Shown piece after piece: positions 24,807-37,600 of a stretch of 64,000 bases of DNA. Made by a program: the position numbers and the translations under genes. The stretch comes from Channa striata (Eukaryota; Chordata; Actinopteri; Anabantiformes; Channidae). The notes under the pieces were generated by a model. It had not been told where the DNA came from. It did not search any database and saw only the letters and a list, made by a program, of their open reading frames with translations. Location of the stretch: NCBI GenBank assembly GCA_033026295.1, contig CM065188.1:2852001-2916000 (forward strand). Reading direction: 5' to 3'. Within the stretch, counting starts at the first letter, position 1, and every line of letters starts with the position of its first letter.

Positions 24807-26722
24807 CTGGAAAGGCAAAGGAAACATGGTTAAACAATTGTGCAGTACTTGTCCCTAATGCCCATAATATACAGATGGGTGACAAATGAAAGCAAAACCA
24901 AAATTAATAAATGATAAAACAGGATGGCAATGGCCCCATCCATATAGGGATAGTGGGTACAGAATGGATATTCTTGGATATTATGAAAATGGTGTACACC
25001 CCATGTTGTGGTCATTACAGCCACCAGATCTTACCCCAGAACACATATGGGATATTTTGGACACCACAGTCATGAAAACAATAAATAAAGGGAATATGTT
25101 AATATATAAAACTGGCGTTCTATTCCTCTGGCTGAGATACTTGCAGAATAATTGCATATCTAATCCCAACACCTTAATAACTTTATGATGGTGTGTGTGA
25201 ACCAAATAATACATTTTCTATGTATTTCATGTATGTTAAAAAAAAAAAGGTTAGGGAATTTTGACTTCCAGAGAACTTTATGGAAAATGTAAAAAGTTCA
25301 TGCTACAGTAATATTTTATCATGAAAGTAGGGCATTTATGTAGAGGCTTGCAATGGTCATTTTTTAATCTCAAACAATTTATTGAAACAAAAGCTAACAA
25401 CAGTGTAGGGTATACCACATCTGCTTAAAATCAACATGGAATTTCTTTAAGGAAGGAGAAATATTTGGGAGTAAAGATTTTTCTTTAAAGTCAATTTTTG
25501 CCATCTCTTGCTGAACAAAGTTTGAGATTATTGATTAAGACATGTATTGAAAGTGGGGAAAAGGCAAGAAAAACATGATAAGGCTTGTGGTCATAAAGTC
25601 TAACATTTCAATTATTTCAAATGACAGTCAAATGAAAGAGGTTTTATGGCAGTCATCCAATAAGGCAGAACATGAAAGATGGCACTACTGGATGTTGATG
25701 TCTCAATAACTTGTCATGTGTCCTTGGTCTCATGATGCCAAAATGTGAACAACAGGATGTAAAGCAATGTTTAAATACACAATACAAATGTCATTGAACC
25801 AATACATTTAGTGGCCTCTTCATGGATCAGACACTTGTGATTTTTGTGCTTAATCACCTTGTTAGAGAACAGCATGTTATGTAATAAACAAGAGAATATT
25901 GAACAGTTATACATGTTCATTCACAAGGGAGGAGAAATTGCCAGATTTAAATGTTTTTTTCCTCACCATAGGGTTTGACCCCAAAACACATTCTTTCCCA
26001 GTCAGTGAGCGGGACTTCTTGGATCTCATTTTCCCAGTCTTCCTCCTCTTGTTTTGGTATCAATACAGGCTGAAAGTTCTTCGTGCAGATATCTTCAGTA
26101 GGTCTGTAAAAATTGACAAGATTAATAGGTCTCATACTAACTTAACACTGCATTACAGCCCAAACTTTGCGGCAATTGTTAGGCCCAATTGACAATTCAA
26201 GTATCCAATACTTCCCCATCAGCTAAAACTGAATTATTAATTGAATGCAGTTGCAAGGTAGGGAGCATACCTCTTTTTATGCCGGAATTTTTTCCTTCTT
26301 CTCGGATTCTTCACTACTGCTGACAAACTGAGCTGTGGTGCCACTTGGTTTGAATTATGCGTGCCATTGGAGGCCCTGCTGACTGAGATACCACCTGAAA
26401 TGCCTCCACTGCTGACCCTGCCAGTTGACCCTGCTAAGGCTTCAGTGGCAGGTGAAATCTTCCCCCCTTGTTTTCCTATGGGTTTTGTAACCCTGCCTTT
26501 GCACCAATTGTTAATATAACCATTACCTATGCATTTCGATTTGGTACCCTTTGGTGGGATAGCTGAGTTGCTTGCACTGGATCTGGTGGAAGCAGCAGGA
26601 AAGCCACTGGCATCTCCATTATACACACGTATGTCTGGGATCTGTCTGTTAACATGATCATTTGCCTTACAGGTGTTGTGATGTGTTCTTTTGCCCTCGA
26701 AGTTCATACAATTACGAGGCAT
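24631..26722 (-). CDS. Conserved-looking protein of unknown function, 254 aa, three coding exons
   Basis: Coding segments 26271-26722, 25967-26103 and 24631-24806 (minus strand) splice in frame to 254 residues plus TAA. All junctions are GT-AG with phases that fit (AG|A for Arg151, G|GT for Gly197). The N-terminal two thirds is Ser/Gly/Asn-rich and probably disordered. A basic cluster, KNPRRRKKFRHKKR (138-151), looks like a nuclear localisation signal. After it comes an acidic EEEDWENEIQE stretch (170-180). Then follows a dense, conserved-looking block, DWERMCFGVKPYGPEDVLHF (185-204). No signal peptide or membrane segment. The last block feels familiar from vertebrate proteins, but I cannot name the family and give no symbol. 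The gene sits downstream of rab11fip4 in the same orientation. A Tc1-like remnant lies in the last intron. Confidence 0.85.
24866..25205 (+). mobile_element. Second decayed Tc1-like element, in an intron
   Basis: Begins with ATACAGATGGGTGACAAATG, resembling the terminal repeat (TACAGACGGGTGACAAATTA) of another teleost Tc1-like family. It then jumps to a transposase C-terminal block: 'GCCCCATCCATATAGGGATA', 'CAGCCACCAGATCTTACCCC' and an IWDILDTTV-like reading (compare the Tc1 pattern P-D-L-N-P-I-E-x-L-W). Most of the element, including the first catalytic residues, is missing. It lies in the last intron of the 254-aa gene, antisense to it. Confidence 0.7.
25206..25966. other. Remainder of last intron, nothing seen
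   Basis: AT-rich intronic sequence with A/T runs. No exon or repeat recognised. Confidence 0.6.
25967..26103 (-). other. Unknown gene, exon 3
   Basis: Acceptor TTTTTACAG, donor TATG then GTGAGG. It encodes residues 151-197, including the acidic segment and DWERMCFGVKPY. Confidence 0.85.
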
Positions 26723-26730
26723 TGCATCAC
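26271..26730 (-). other. Unknown gene, exon 2 (start codon exon)
   Basis: Acceptor TATGTTACAG precedes 26730. The main ATG (MPRNCMNF) is at 26722, only 8 nt into the exon. The exon ends with AAAAAGAG before the donor GTATGC. It encodes residues 1-150 and two bases of 151. No ATG exists in the same frame in the 5' exon, which favours this start. Confidence 0.8.
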
Positions 26731-27849
26731 CTGTAACATACAGTTTGAAGGTTTAATATACTTCATAGATGTTGGTTGGACAAAATAATACATTTGCAAA
26801 ACCAAAATAGGATAGGATAGCGTATAAAATCAATACGCCCCACAGATGTAAGGAGATTTTAAAAGATAAATTTAAATTTCCTGGGAAATATATTAAACTA
26901 CTAACTCAAATATGGTTTCAATGCATTTTAAACTTACTGGCAATATTTCATCAAAGTTGAAAGTGTAATCTTAGGCTTCCAGGGTCCTGGAAGTCTTGTT
27001 TTTACCTCCATTAACACAAAGCGGCAGCTGAAGCATTTTCTTGGCTTAGCTGGACATAAAATTGCACTAAGCTATGTGTTATTCTTCGATAAAATTCAAT
27101 AGCGATTAAAGGAAATTCTAAGTTAAAATTTAAACTAGATGAAACATTTAGCGGTTAAAATCAGTTCACATTATGAGTCAGTGTTGAATGTGTAAAGCAT
27201 ACAATACAGTTTCTCATTCTCCATTACAACAGTGGCTACAACTCATAAATATTGCCCTGCCCTCGGTGGAGCAGAGCATCACATTGCTAAACACCCCTTC
27301 TTTATAACTATACAGTAGAAAAAAACCCTTGTTGGATAAAAAAAAAAAAAAAACAATGTCACAGTAAAAACATTTCCTGTTTCTAAAATTAATTGCTAAC
27401 AAAAATGTGCCAGCTTGTTTTTTTTGGTGAAGACTTTAACTGTTAACTAATTTAAACTGGACTGTCAATTACTGACCTTTGTTTGACGCAAAAAAAGTTA
27501 TTCTTATTTAAAATTAACCAAGTAACAAATTGGGTAACAATTTTTTTACAAATAAATAAAGCAATAAATTGACTTTATGCAACAAGACACAGAAACAACA
27601 GCAGTTAAAAGCACCAGCCACATACTGTATGTGAAACCGCTTATTTTAGGTCGTTTTCTTTGCTGCCTTAGACCTTGGGATGGACATTTTGTGTTGTATC
27701 AAGTTAGAGCTAGCAACTGCGCTACTGTAATCTTTTGTGATTTTAATGTGCACAAAGCGGTTGATTAAATAATGACTTGAAATTGATTTGACTCCTCTCA
27801 GCGAAAGACGAGTAATTAGCCTAGATGACATTACTTTGCATAGCTAATG

Positions 27850-28401
27850 CCATGTTTAGCATTCGCGTTAGCTAACGTTAGCGGGCTGAGTGAAAGTTAA
27901 AAGCTTTTTAAAAGTCACTAGGAGAAACACTCAGTGACTTTTCCAACAGAAAATGAAACGTATAAGTTCCCACTGAGCCTAAACGCCTTGAGTTTAATCC
28001 ACCTCTTACCTGAGACACTAACCACGTTTCCATGCAGCGACACACACACACGCCCACACAAGCCCACCGAGCTCGTCCCACTGGGTGGGCACGCACACGC
28101 ACACGCGCACACGCGCCCAGCGTAAAAAAACGCCCACCCGAGCTCCTTAAAGGAAACTACAGAGTCAAACGATGTGGAGCAGCTGTGAACTCCAGCCACT
28201 CAACACACGGACCTGCTGCTCAGCTCATATTAGGCCGCAACACCACAACCTCAACACCACCTGGTTATTTTAATATGAAAATATTATATGGTTGTTATCA
28301 AAATATTATGAATAGGTGCTGCTGTGTTGTTATGGCTTAACCGCCTTCATAATGACCTTTGACCCATGTGCCCTCTAAACTGCGCGCATGCGCAATTGCG
28401 C
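27850..28401. promoter_or_regulatory. CpG-richer promoter region with palindromic motifs
   Basis: Contains the palindrome GCTAACGTTAGC (27870-27881), a CG-dense stretch around 28,045-28,120, and, at 28384-28393, GCGCATGCGC, the consensus for NRF1, overlapping a second palindrome GCGCAATTGCGC (28390-28401). Placement fits a promoter for the minus-strand 254-aa gene. The NRF1-like part may instead belong to a repeat ending in the following poly-A run. Confidence 0.5.
28010..28200 (-). other. Probable 5' non-coding exon of the 254-aa gene (3' edge precise, 5' edge guessed)
   Basis: A near-perfect donor, GTCTCAG followed by GTAAGAGG, ends an exon at 28010 on the minus strand. The preceding 150-200 bases are CpG-richer than anything nearby. 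Spliced to 26730 it leaves the main ATG as the first in its frame. It contains an upstream ATG (28033) whose 16-codon frame runs into exon 2 and stops just past the main ATG. The transcription start is not determined. Confidence 0.6.
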
Positions 28402-28423
28402 GCTACCGACACAGTCTCCGCGC

Positions 28424-28446
28424 AAAAAAAAAAAAAAAAAAAAAAA
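28424..28446. repeat. Poly-A run, about 23 bases
   Basis: Homopolymer directly after the GC-rich palindromic segment. It could be the tail of a retroposed fragment in plus orientation. Confidence 0.85.
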
Positions 28447-28449
28447 ACC

Positions 28450-31400
28450 CAACCTGAATTCAAAATAAAATAAACGCATAATAATTAATTCTGTGCTATT
28501 TTGCAATTGTGAGACAGTGAGTGACCAAGAATATTGTAACAGAAATGTAAATGCTGTCATTTGATTTGTAACTTGGATGGATGCGATGCTGGCGTGACCA
28601 CTCATGTTACTTCATGTTATTTTTTGTACCTGTGGGCAAATGTGTATTCAACGTGTAATGTACTGTATATGGTGAGTTTATTTTATTTTGTTGCAAACAC
28701 AACCTAGAATATGGAGTTAATAGATAATATTAAGGAATTGTAATTCTTTTTTTGCACAATATCAAAAATATAAAAACATTATAATGGCATGTGCAAATAT
28801 TTGGGCACTCATAATCATGCTTATGGACAGCTATCAAATCTTGCTAACGATTTTTTGTAGCCTGAAAGCACATACAATCTTTCAGATCTTTGTTTATTTG
28901 AAATTTTCTGCCAGTATTCATTGTAGAGAAACTAAACTAATATGTGTAAACCATCCAATTTTTGCATCCAACAATAAACAAGACTACCATCTAAGTGGTA
29001 GTTTGGGGAACAGTGTGCCTTCTACATTGTGGCTAAAGTTTAGAGAACAATAATTTATTGATAGTGATAGTGAAAAAAAGAAGACACAATCAAAGACTTA
29101 TTGAATTCTGAAAAAATTAAGCAACCATATTGAAACATGTTATTTTCAATTTTCATACTGGTCAAGTATCTTCATTTACACCTAAGTAGACACAGTGGCA
29201 GCTACATTGCATCACACGGCACATGAAATGTAAATTAGAGTTTATTATACAAATGGGAATGACAGATTAAAATGATTGAATTTCATAAGACATCACTGCC
29301 AAAGCCATTTTTATTGCCATTTATATTAACTACATTGCACGGGGTAGTCCTACTCAAATTTTAAAGCTACAATGAATGAGTCTGTAACAAATTTTACTCT
29401 TCAATGTATGGTTGAAGTCTATAGTGACACAAGCAGCTAGAGAGTAAAAGGATTTGTGAAGCGAAACCGGACAAATCAGCAGGTATTGGTAAATAAGTTA
29501 ATATTGCTCATTATGTTCACCAAGTAGTTTGAAATAGGAAGACAATTTACAACCGTATAAAAAGCTAATTGAAAAGCAGTGGACTTAGTGTAACTAAGAA
29601 AATATTGAGAAATGAAACAAAATGCTCTAATGCAGTTTAAAAAAATTCATTACATTGACAAAATTCCCATAATGCTAACCTGGCTTGCGTACCATGTACA
29701 GATTTGTGCTATATCATTTTGCTAGTAGAACACCTAGGCAATAACAAATTTTTTCTTGATAAAACTGTATAAAAGTTTTCATTTTATCAATCTGAAAAAG
29801 AGGGGTGAGTGGGACATGAATACAAAGTATCACTAAATAATTACAACATTTACAAGTCAAAAAAATGTCAGACATAGAATGTACCTTTAAAACTGAAAAT
29901 CAATAGCAACATCATCTTGAAAAATGTCCTTTAAAAAGGCACAGAGAAGTAAAAGAGAACCATGCAAAAGGAAACAAAAAAGGTTTTTTGTGCAAGGAAG
30001 CAAAACTCAAGTTTTGAATAATTATACAATACATCAGATTGCAATTATTTCCTCCCCCTTCATTACAGTAGAGAATACTGTACACATGTTACAAGCTAAA
30101 CAGTTGAGAGATTTAAATTGAAAAATCTGCTGTAGTCACACAGAAAGAGAGAAGTTTTACATTCAGGGTATTTACAGTATCAGTTTCAGAGAGCCATCAG
30201 CTGTTGAACTACAATCTGGAACCTGTAGGCTTCAAAGCAACTGCTAATCACTTCAGAAAACTGAGCTCACATCCAGTTTCTCAACATGAGCGTTGAGAGA
30301 TGATTCAATGAACCATGTAGAAATAGCAACCAGTCACCCCAGTGTAAATCCACCACTCATCCTGTACATTCATATTGTTTTATTTCTGTGCAACATCATT
30401 GGATGTATTGCCAGCAAAAGAAAATCTTTTAAAACATTTTTTTTTTTTGCTTTGCTAGCAAATAGCAGCCATGAAAGTTACGGTTTAAAAGACACTTGGC
30501 TGTAGCTTCTGTGCCACACAGTGACACTGCTACGTTGAACCAACTAAGGGCCACTTTTTAACAATTAAACTGATTGACACTGCAAGTTCTTCTGCAAAGT
30601 TCCTGGAAGACATGTTCTCAAAAAACATTACTTTCAATTTACCCTCTCCGACTTCACTAAGAGCCTTTTTTTTATAGCACCCATGAGCCACCATCTGACA
30701 CTGTATGTTTTTGGAAAATACAATTTATGTCATTATTTTAAACTTACAGCACATCCTTCTTTTCTCCCTTTACCAACTTATGCCTCCTTACACAGTCATC
30801 ATTTAATACGTGCCGCCCCATATATGTCAACACCTGCATTCATACGTACAATAAAGGGGAGAAAAGACAGGCAAGATATAGATCAGGCAACAGTGGGCTG
30901 GTCTGCCTTCATGTCGGTCCCACTGAGGCTTACAGGCTGCTTGCCAGCTTCTTTAACTGTCTCCACTCTCCTTTTTCTTAAACTCTGCCTTTCTACACAC
31001 AACTTCCTGTAGCAAACAGCAAAGGAGATAATACAGCAAATAATACACCAAGATACAGTATAATTCACATTAGTCGTTGCTGAATTCCAGTTTTTATGCC
31101 AGTACAAATTTCCAGTGTACTTCATCAAGCAACTTTGTCGATCCTCAAGTTTGCTAAGTGCAGGATGATCCTTCCTTTATTACCAGTTTTGTCTTATGAG
31201 ATCCAGTTGTGACAGTTCACAGCATTTACAGAAGATAAAAACAGGATAGATCGAGTTGAATAGTCACAGAAGTTTGACGTGTGTCAGAGACCAGTCACAA
31301 GCTGGGAAACCTCCTTTTTCTTCTGTGTGGAATCTTATTCATCTTTTGCTACAAGAATGTTTGTTTCCTGCCACAAACAGCAGAGGGCAACGCGTGTCTA

Positions 31401-31549
31401 TTTATAGGTCCCAGTTTCCACGACTTGCTGGGATTCTTTCTGCTTTCCTGTACACACTGCTGACTTAGGTCACAGGTTCTAATCAAACAACTGGAATGAT
31501 GCTCATTCTCCTGAGTTCGAGAACAATTCTCATTCCAGCGGAGTCACTG
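28450..31549 (-). other. Intergenic DNA and probable rab11fip4 3' UTR
   Basis: No other gene seen. FIP4 transcripts in vertebrates have long 3' UTRs, so part of this region is probably transcribed. Minus-strand AATAAA signals occur at 31176-31181 and near 30,379 and 29,309. Which one is used cannot be told from sequence alone. Confidence 0.45.
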
Positions 31550-31666
31550 CTAGTTTTTGATCTCTAGGATGGAAGGATTGTGGTCCAGGATGGACAGAAT
31601 AATTTTGTCCATGTACTGTCGTAAACGTAGGTTGATTTCCTCCTGCTCCTTTAGGGCTTCCATTAA
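31550..31666 (-). other. rab11fip4: rab11fip4 last coding exon (Rab11-binding domain)
   Basis: Residues 519-556 and TAG: LMEALKEQEEINLRLRQYMD then KIILSILDHNPSILEIKN. This is the FIP Rab11-binding domain at the extreme C-terminus, as in the whole family. Confidence 0.97.
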
Positions 31667-34600
31667 CTGGAAAGGAGTAAATAAAGTACACTTTAATTTT
31701 AGCTTTAGATTTAATAATTGCATAGTTGTTGCTGCCAGTATACTACCAATGCTCATTGTATAGACACAGAAATATAGATTTATAGAATAAAACAGATACA
31801 TAGAAATGCTGCTGTAAGTATTGTTTTTCTGCGTCCATCTTAAAGTAAGATGTAAATAAGCCGATGAGTAAGACATAATGAACCATAATGAAGACCTTGC
31901 ATATTAAATCACATTAGATTGAAATCAACATTTTGTAATATCCAGAACACCGTCTTACTGCCATATGTCCTAGAATTTGTTATTGTATAACTGCTGTATG
32001 TAAAGAACCTGAAACTTGTTCAGATGAAATCTATTTAAGAATCTCTCGTTTCACAATAAAAATATTAGCCCTGCCTATTGCCACACAGGAATAAATATCA
32101 TAACTATGCTTCATTCTCAGTGTGTGCCATGTGTATAATATCTTGTCTTTACCTGGTCTCTGGAGGCATTGTCTATCTCTGCAGCCAAAGACTGGGCTTT
32201 GGTCTGTGTGGCAAACAGGTTCTTCGCTTCATATAAGCTGAGGCTCAGAATCTGACCATTCAGCTCATCATTCTGCTCCTTCAGCTTCTGGTTCTCCTAA
32301 AATACAGAATCAAGATGATGGGGTGGGCGGTAGAGGAGACAGGAGGAGAGAGAGGAAGAGAGAGAGAAAGAAAAGAAGAGAATGAGATCTGGAACACAAA
32401 AATATATCAGGGATGTTTTCTTTTTTTTTTTTTACAAAATAGCCACTAATCAAGCCTCAATTGACTCATACTCCAAAACACTGCATTTAATACATCATCC
32501 AGCAGCCAACACAGAAACACACATCTATTTTTGTCACACCTACAGGACATACCATGGGTTATGCATGTTACAGAACAAACTGCTCCCACGCTTTGTCTGT
32601 GTTATAAAAGCTCCATGGATAAGTTGCCTCTGAGTGCTGACAAGAGATCAGTTTGGTTTTCCCCTGTTCTATCCTTAACCATTAGTAAGGGAATTGCAGC
32701 AATGACCCAAATTCAGCTTGGACAAATTCACTCTACTCCATTGTGATTAGTGGTTAATCAGGAGGTCAAAGGTCACAGAAGCAATTTTACCATCAGACCA
32801 GGACGGAGCCGTGCCCCAGACAACACCAGGTGCTGGAATTCAGGGGGAAGAAAATCCTGGGACACATATTGCTGGACACACACATACAGACATTTACAGA
32901 GGTGCACAGGCAAGTGTAATAATAGGTTTATTCTTCTAATGGCTTTTCAAGGGCAGACTTTTCAAGACAAACCTCTCACCTACTGTATACACGGCTATAC
33001 AATTACTCCAGTCTTCAACAACCAAATGAAATAGATCTAAACCAATAGCCGAATAAAGAAGCTGATATAAAGAAAGACATAAAAATCAAGCATCTATAGA
33101 TTATTGCTATTATAAAACCATTACCATCTTTTGCCCTTTTGCTTGCCTGCACTTAGTGTGAAATGTATTAACTGATGTTACGGGAGATATGGACCATATC
33201 ATCCTAGTGTCGGATAAGGTGCACACCCTCTACGAATCATTGGCTATGTGTGAAAAGAAAGTTACCTCAATGCCTGATGTTTTTCCTAACTTCTGCTATT
33301 TCTGATATATTCCTCTTGCTTACAAATTTGCATGCAAATCTCATAGGTCATCAAAAGGGAGTTAATATCGAAGTTTACTTGTATTATCAGAGCAAGGTAA
33401 TCTGATAAACACTCAACTAGCTCTTATCTATAATGTTTACTTTGTAAGATCTTAGCATTACTAGAAACATAACATCTGAGGCAAACAGACAGATCAGCAG
33501 ACAGATACCAACAGGCGAATTGCATTGTAACCCTCTTTTCCATTACCAAGTACATGTCAAGGACAATACGTCTTTAAAAGAATATTAAATAGGCATGAGA
33601 CCAGCCACAGAGATGCTCACCCAGCCTCTACCCCAATTATAGTGTTCACCAGTTCTATGAGGAGTCTGCAGACACAAAAATACTGAAACTGTGCCTTGAT
33701 AAATGGAATGAGCAAGCATGTTCCTCTGACAATGCATAAACCAATTGACCATGCTAAATACATACTATTTCTGTATACCAAATAGTAATTCCTGTGGAAT
33801 TTATAAATATAAAGAGAGACGCTACAATGCTGCAATAAAAAAAGGTTCACTCATTACACAGACGTCCCTGAAAACTAATAGCTGCAATACTCACTGACCA
33901 TGTGCAATAAAGTATTTGAAGAGAGCTTTCACCTGCTTGAGCCTCTTGACCTCGTGCTCTAGCTCCACTTCTCTGGTCCTGCTGCTGAACTCTGCCAGGC
34001 TCGAAGAAGAACTGCGGCCTCGGCCAGGTCTCTCTGCCTCAAGCTTAAACACCTGCAAATGCTCCAGCTCTCGACGCAGGTCCTCTATCAGCTAGACACA
34101 AGAGAAAGGACAGATGAACAGGGTTCTATAATAATGCAGGATTTTGCAGGGGTGTGTGCTGCAAATGACAGGAGAAGTAGATAGAGAGGGAGAAGACAAA
34201 AAGGAATCAAATACACTTTGTGTGTGTTTCTCTGTGTGTGTGATTGGATAAAATAATCCCTCCCACCTCCTGCATGGCCTCCTTTTCTTTTTGAAACTGG
34301 TGTCTGTTCTGTCTCAGCTTGTCCATCATCTTCCTGTAGAGGTCCATCTCATCCTTAAGGCGGAGGCTGGTGTCCTCCAACTTATCTGTCATCCTTTGTT
34401 TCTCCTAAACATACATATATAGAAAAAGTTTGAATTTGATGTTTAATTTTGTATACGTTCTTCTCAAATCAAACAAGGGCATTTACACTTAGCAGGGCTT
34501 GACATTACGCCTTTTACGCTGAGGTTTTTTACTTGCTGGAAACCAAACCTACTTGTCCGAAACAGAAAATGTAGACCTATTAAAATACAGATAAAAACAG

Positions 34601-37600
34601 GGATTTTGACAACAAATAGACTTTGCTTGTATACAAAACATAAAATTTAGACTTAATAAAAATATAAATATAATATAAAACTAGTTTTCAAATGTATTAG
34701 TTAGTTAATAGTATAACTAAGTTAGGGCAACTGTGGCTAAGCTGATAGAAAGGGTCATCTACTAATATCAGGGTCAGTGACCATAGGATTTTAGTTTTGA
34801 ATCAGTTACTGAATTTGTGTTAGGATGTCAGATGTTACATTACCAGTTAACAATGTTGCAATCTGTATTTTCTATGTTAATTAAGAAGGAGGAAATACTA
34901 CAGTGTTATATTGAGGCATAAATACTCATCACAGGTCAGGATAAAATCAGAGAGCGAGATGAACAGCAGAAAAAAAATATTGATTAAATGTGCATCTGAC
35001 ACCTTATATTAAGATAACCGAAAGGTTCCAATACACAAACATGTTTTGCAGCTTAAAACACTGACATGGCATCAGTGAGAGTTATGGGCCTTTGAATAAT
35101 GCATAATAAGATACATAAAGACAGAGGGAGACAGAGAGTTAATCCACCTTTTTATAATATGAATTAAATGGAGCCCACATTGTGTCTTTGTAAATTTAAA
35201 GAAAATTGTTTACCCAGAAAAGAAAGAAATGAGGAAAAAATTGGAGTGTGTCTTAGTTTATTAGTTTATTGGTAGTATTGAAAATCATTTTATTCTAAAA
35301 AAATTTTGTGTAAAGTTTTTTTAATACACCCATATTGCTATGGATGTTTATTAATAATACAAGTTAATGGAAACGTTGAGGCAGCTTCTTTTGGCAGAGT
35401 TTGGAGAGAAAAGGTTTAAAGACTGTATGTTTGCTGATGCACCATTCAGTTCTGTTTTAACTAGAAATAGCATTGATCAGCAATAAACGTGGAGCTACTC
35501 AAATCTTCTACAATTTATTAACAATAAAATTTATGTTTTGCAACATTCAAACAGGGTAAATGCTTTGTTCACAGATCCACGTTATTAATACTTAACGCAA
35601 ATTTGGTGATTTGGTAAACAGAGGTAGGACAGTACCAGATAAAAATAAAAGGACCTGTTCTCTGGTTCACCTGAAATCAGAGACCGTGGACTCTTTAGGA
35701 TCGAACACGCTGCACAGAGCTCTACAATAAAAGATGATTCTAACCAATTTGTGGCGGGGCAACACACATAAATCAATGTTTGTGCAACACTGCACAATGT
35801 CACATTTGTTTTTCACTTGCCAAATCTGGCAACTGCAAGTCCGATTTCACTTGCCCAATCATAATGTTTACTTGGCCCAAGCAAGTGTTACTGTCCAGCC
35901 CTGCTGAGACATTAAAAATGCATGTCTGCATTATGCAGTTACTTTAAATTAATTGAACACAAACATACGCACACATCTCAGTTTTTGCTCTCAAGGGTTT
36001 CCAGGGCATTTCTTTAAAAGGATTCTAAAATCCAACATTAAAGGCGTTTACAATTACATGCCATTTTAAAATAGATGTGTGGTTCCAGAGTCTCTGTTAC
36101 CCCATTTGCCTAATAAAATTGCAGTTCCTCAATATTTTTGACTTCTCTGTATACATGTCAATCATTATTTGAATATTAAAGAAGTGACACTTTTTGAAAA
36201 AGACAGCACTGTGTTGATAGGTGTGAATAAGGAACTAAAAAGCTTCTTGCATGTATTTGAAACAGAAACAAAAATGTTTCAGAAAATGTAAAAATGTAAA
36301 CTGAATAAAAAAATGTAACTCCATAAAAGGAAGAAGATATGTAAAGAGAAGTAAACATGAGTTACCTCATCCAGTTTCTCTGTGTGTGACTTGAGCCGGC
36401 CCATGCTATGAGACATCTCACTGTTCTCCTCCTCTAGCTGCTTAACTCTAAAAACACAACCTCCTGCATGTCAGTGTATTTTCACATACAAAAAAATCAC
36501 GTTTCTTTATTCAGAGAAGCCACTGTTTCAGACAAACGACCACAGTATAGGCTGTAGCTCCTGACTAACCCGAGGAGGAATCCCTGAGCTTTAGCATTCA
36601 GTCTTGCATTTGTTATTTTCCTAACAAGCAGGCCTATTACAGAAATGTGCCAGATCTAATTCTCTATATCATACAAAATAACAAAAACCTGTACCTGTAT
36701 TTATCTCTGATATCTAGCATTTATGAAAATGATAAATGATGTATGTGCCTCTCACCGGGTGGTAAGGAGCTCTATCTGTGTATTCTTGTCTCTCTCCATC
36801 TTGCTGTAGGCCTCTCTGTGCCGTCTTAGACCCTCTTGCAGATTTTGTTCCGCTCGTGTCTCCTGGTCCTTCAGCTGCTCCTCCAGCTCATGAACCCTAA
36901 GATGATGAACAAGTTACAAAATCTATTTAGTACTGTATCATAAAGGAGGTGAGTGTTACTTTTTAAAACTGTGAATACTAAATCATGACTCAACTGTTGT
37001 ACTGCGTTAGCAAGATTAGTGGTTTGGGGGAAAAAGATATTCCAATTTTAAAAAATGAGTTTTATTCTAAAATAAAATGTATTGACTGTACCTGTGTACG
37101 AGTTGTGTGTTCTCCTGCTTCAGCTTTGACTTGACCTCACCATTCATCAGAATCTCACTCTCCAATTCTGCCACCTTCTTCTCTAAACAGCTCACCTGAT
37201 AGAAACAAGGCCAGCTTTGTAAAAACCCAATTTAGCGTTTTCAATTAATGCTTAAATTAGCATTAACTAGCATTCTCAGATTTGCTTCACCAGCATCTAT
37301 AGTGATAGATTTTTGCTGCCCTGTACCTCAATTGTAAGTCGCTTTGGATAAAAGCGTCTGCCAAATGACTAAATGTAAAAATAAATGTAAATATATAACA
37401 GTTAAAGGTGAAGTATTGCTCCTTTTCCCATTTGTTTAGTGCCTAAAGGAGCTTAGTTAAATAAAAGTGTGCTGAGAATGATCAGCATATGAACAAAGAC
37501 ATAGCAAATGCATAAAAGGAAAAAAAAAAACACCATCATACCTTCTCATTGATATCAATGTCACAGGAGTCAATGCTGTCCCGGAAAAGATCCTCCGTGC

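Noticed and set aside
24631..26722. Assignment of the 254-aa gene to COPRS (a human neighbour of RAB11FIP4)
   Set aside because: The residues do not resemble the COPRS protein as I remember it. No symbol is given.
27918..28199. N-terminal extension of the 254-aa protein through the 5' exon
   Set aside because: The frame is open and in phase with MPRNC, but it contains no ATG and encodes a repeat-derived Cys/Ala run. The ATG at 26722 is the better start.
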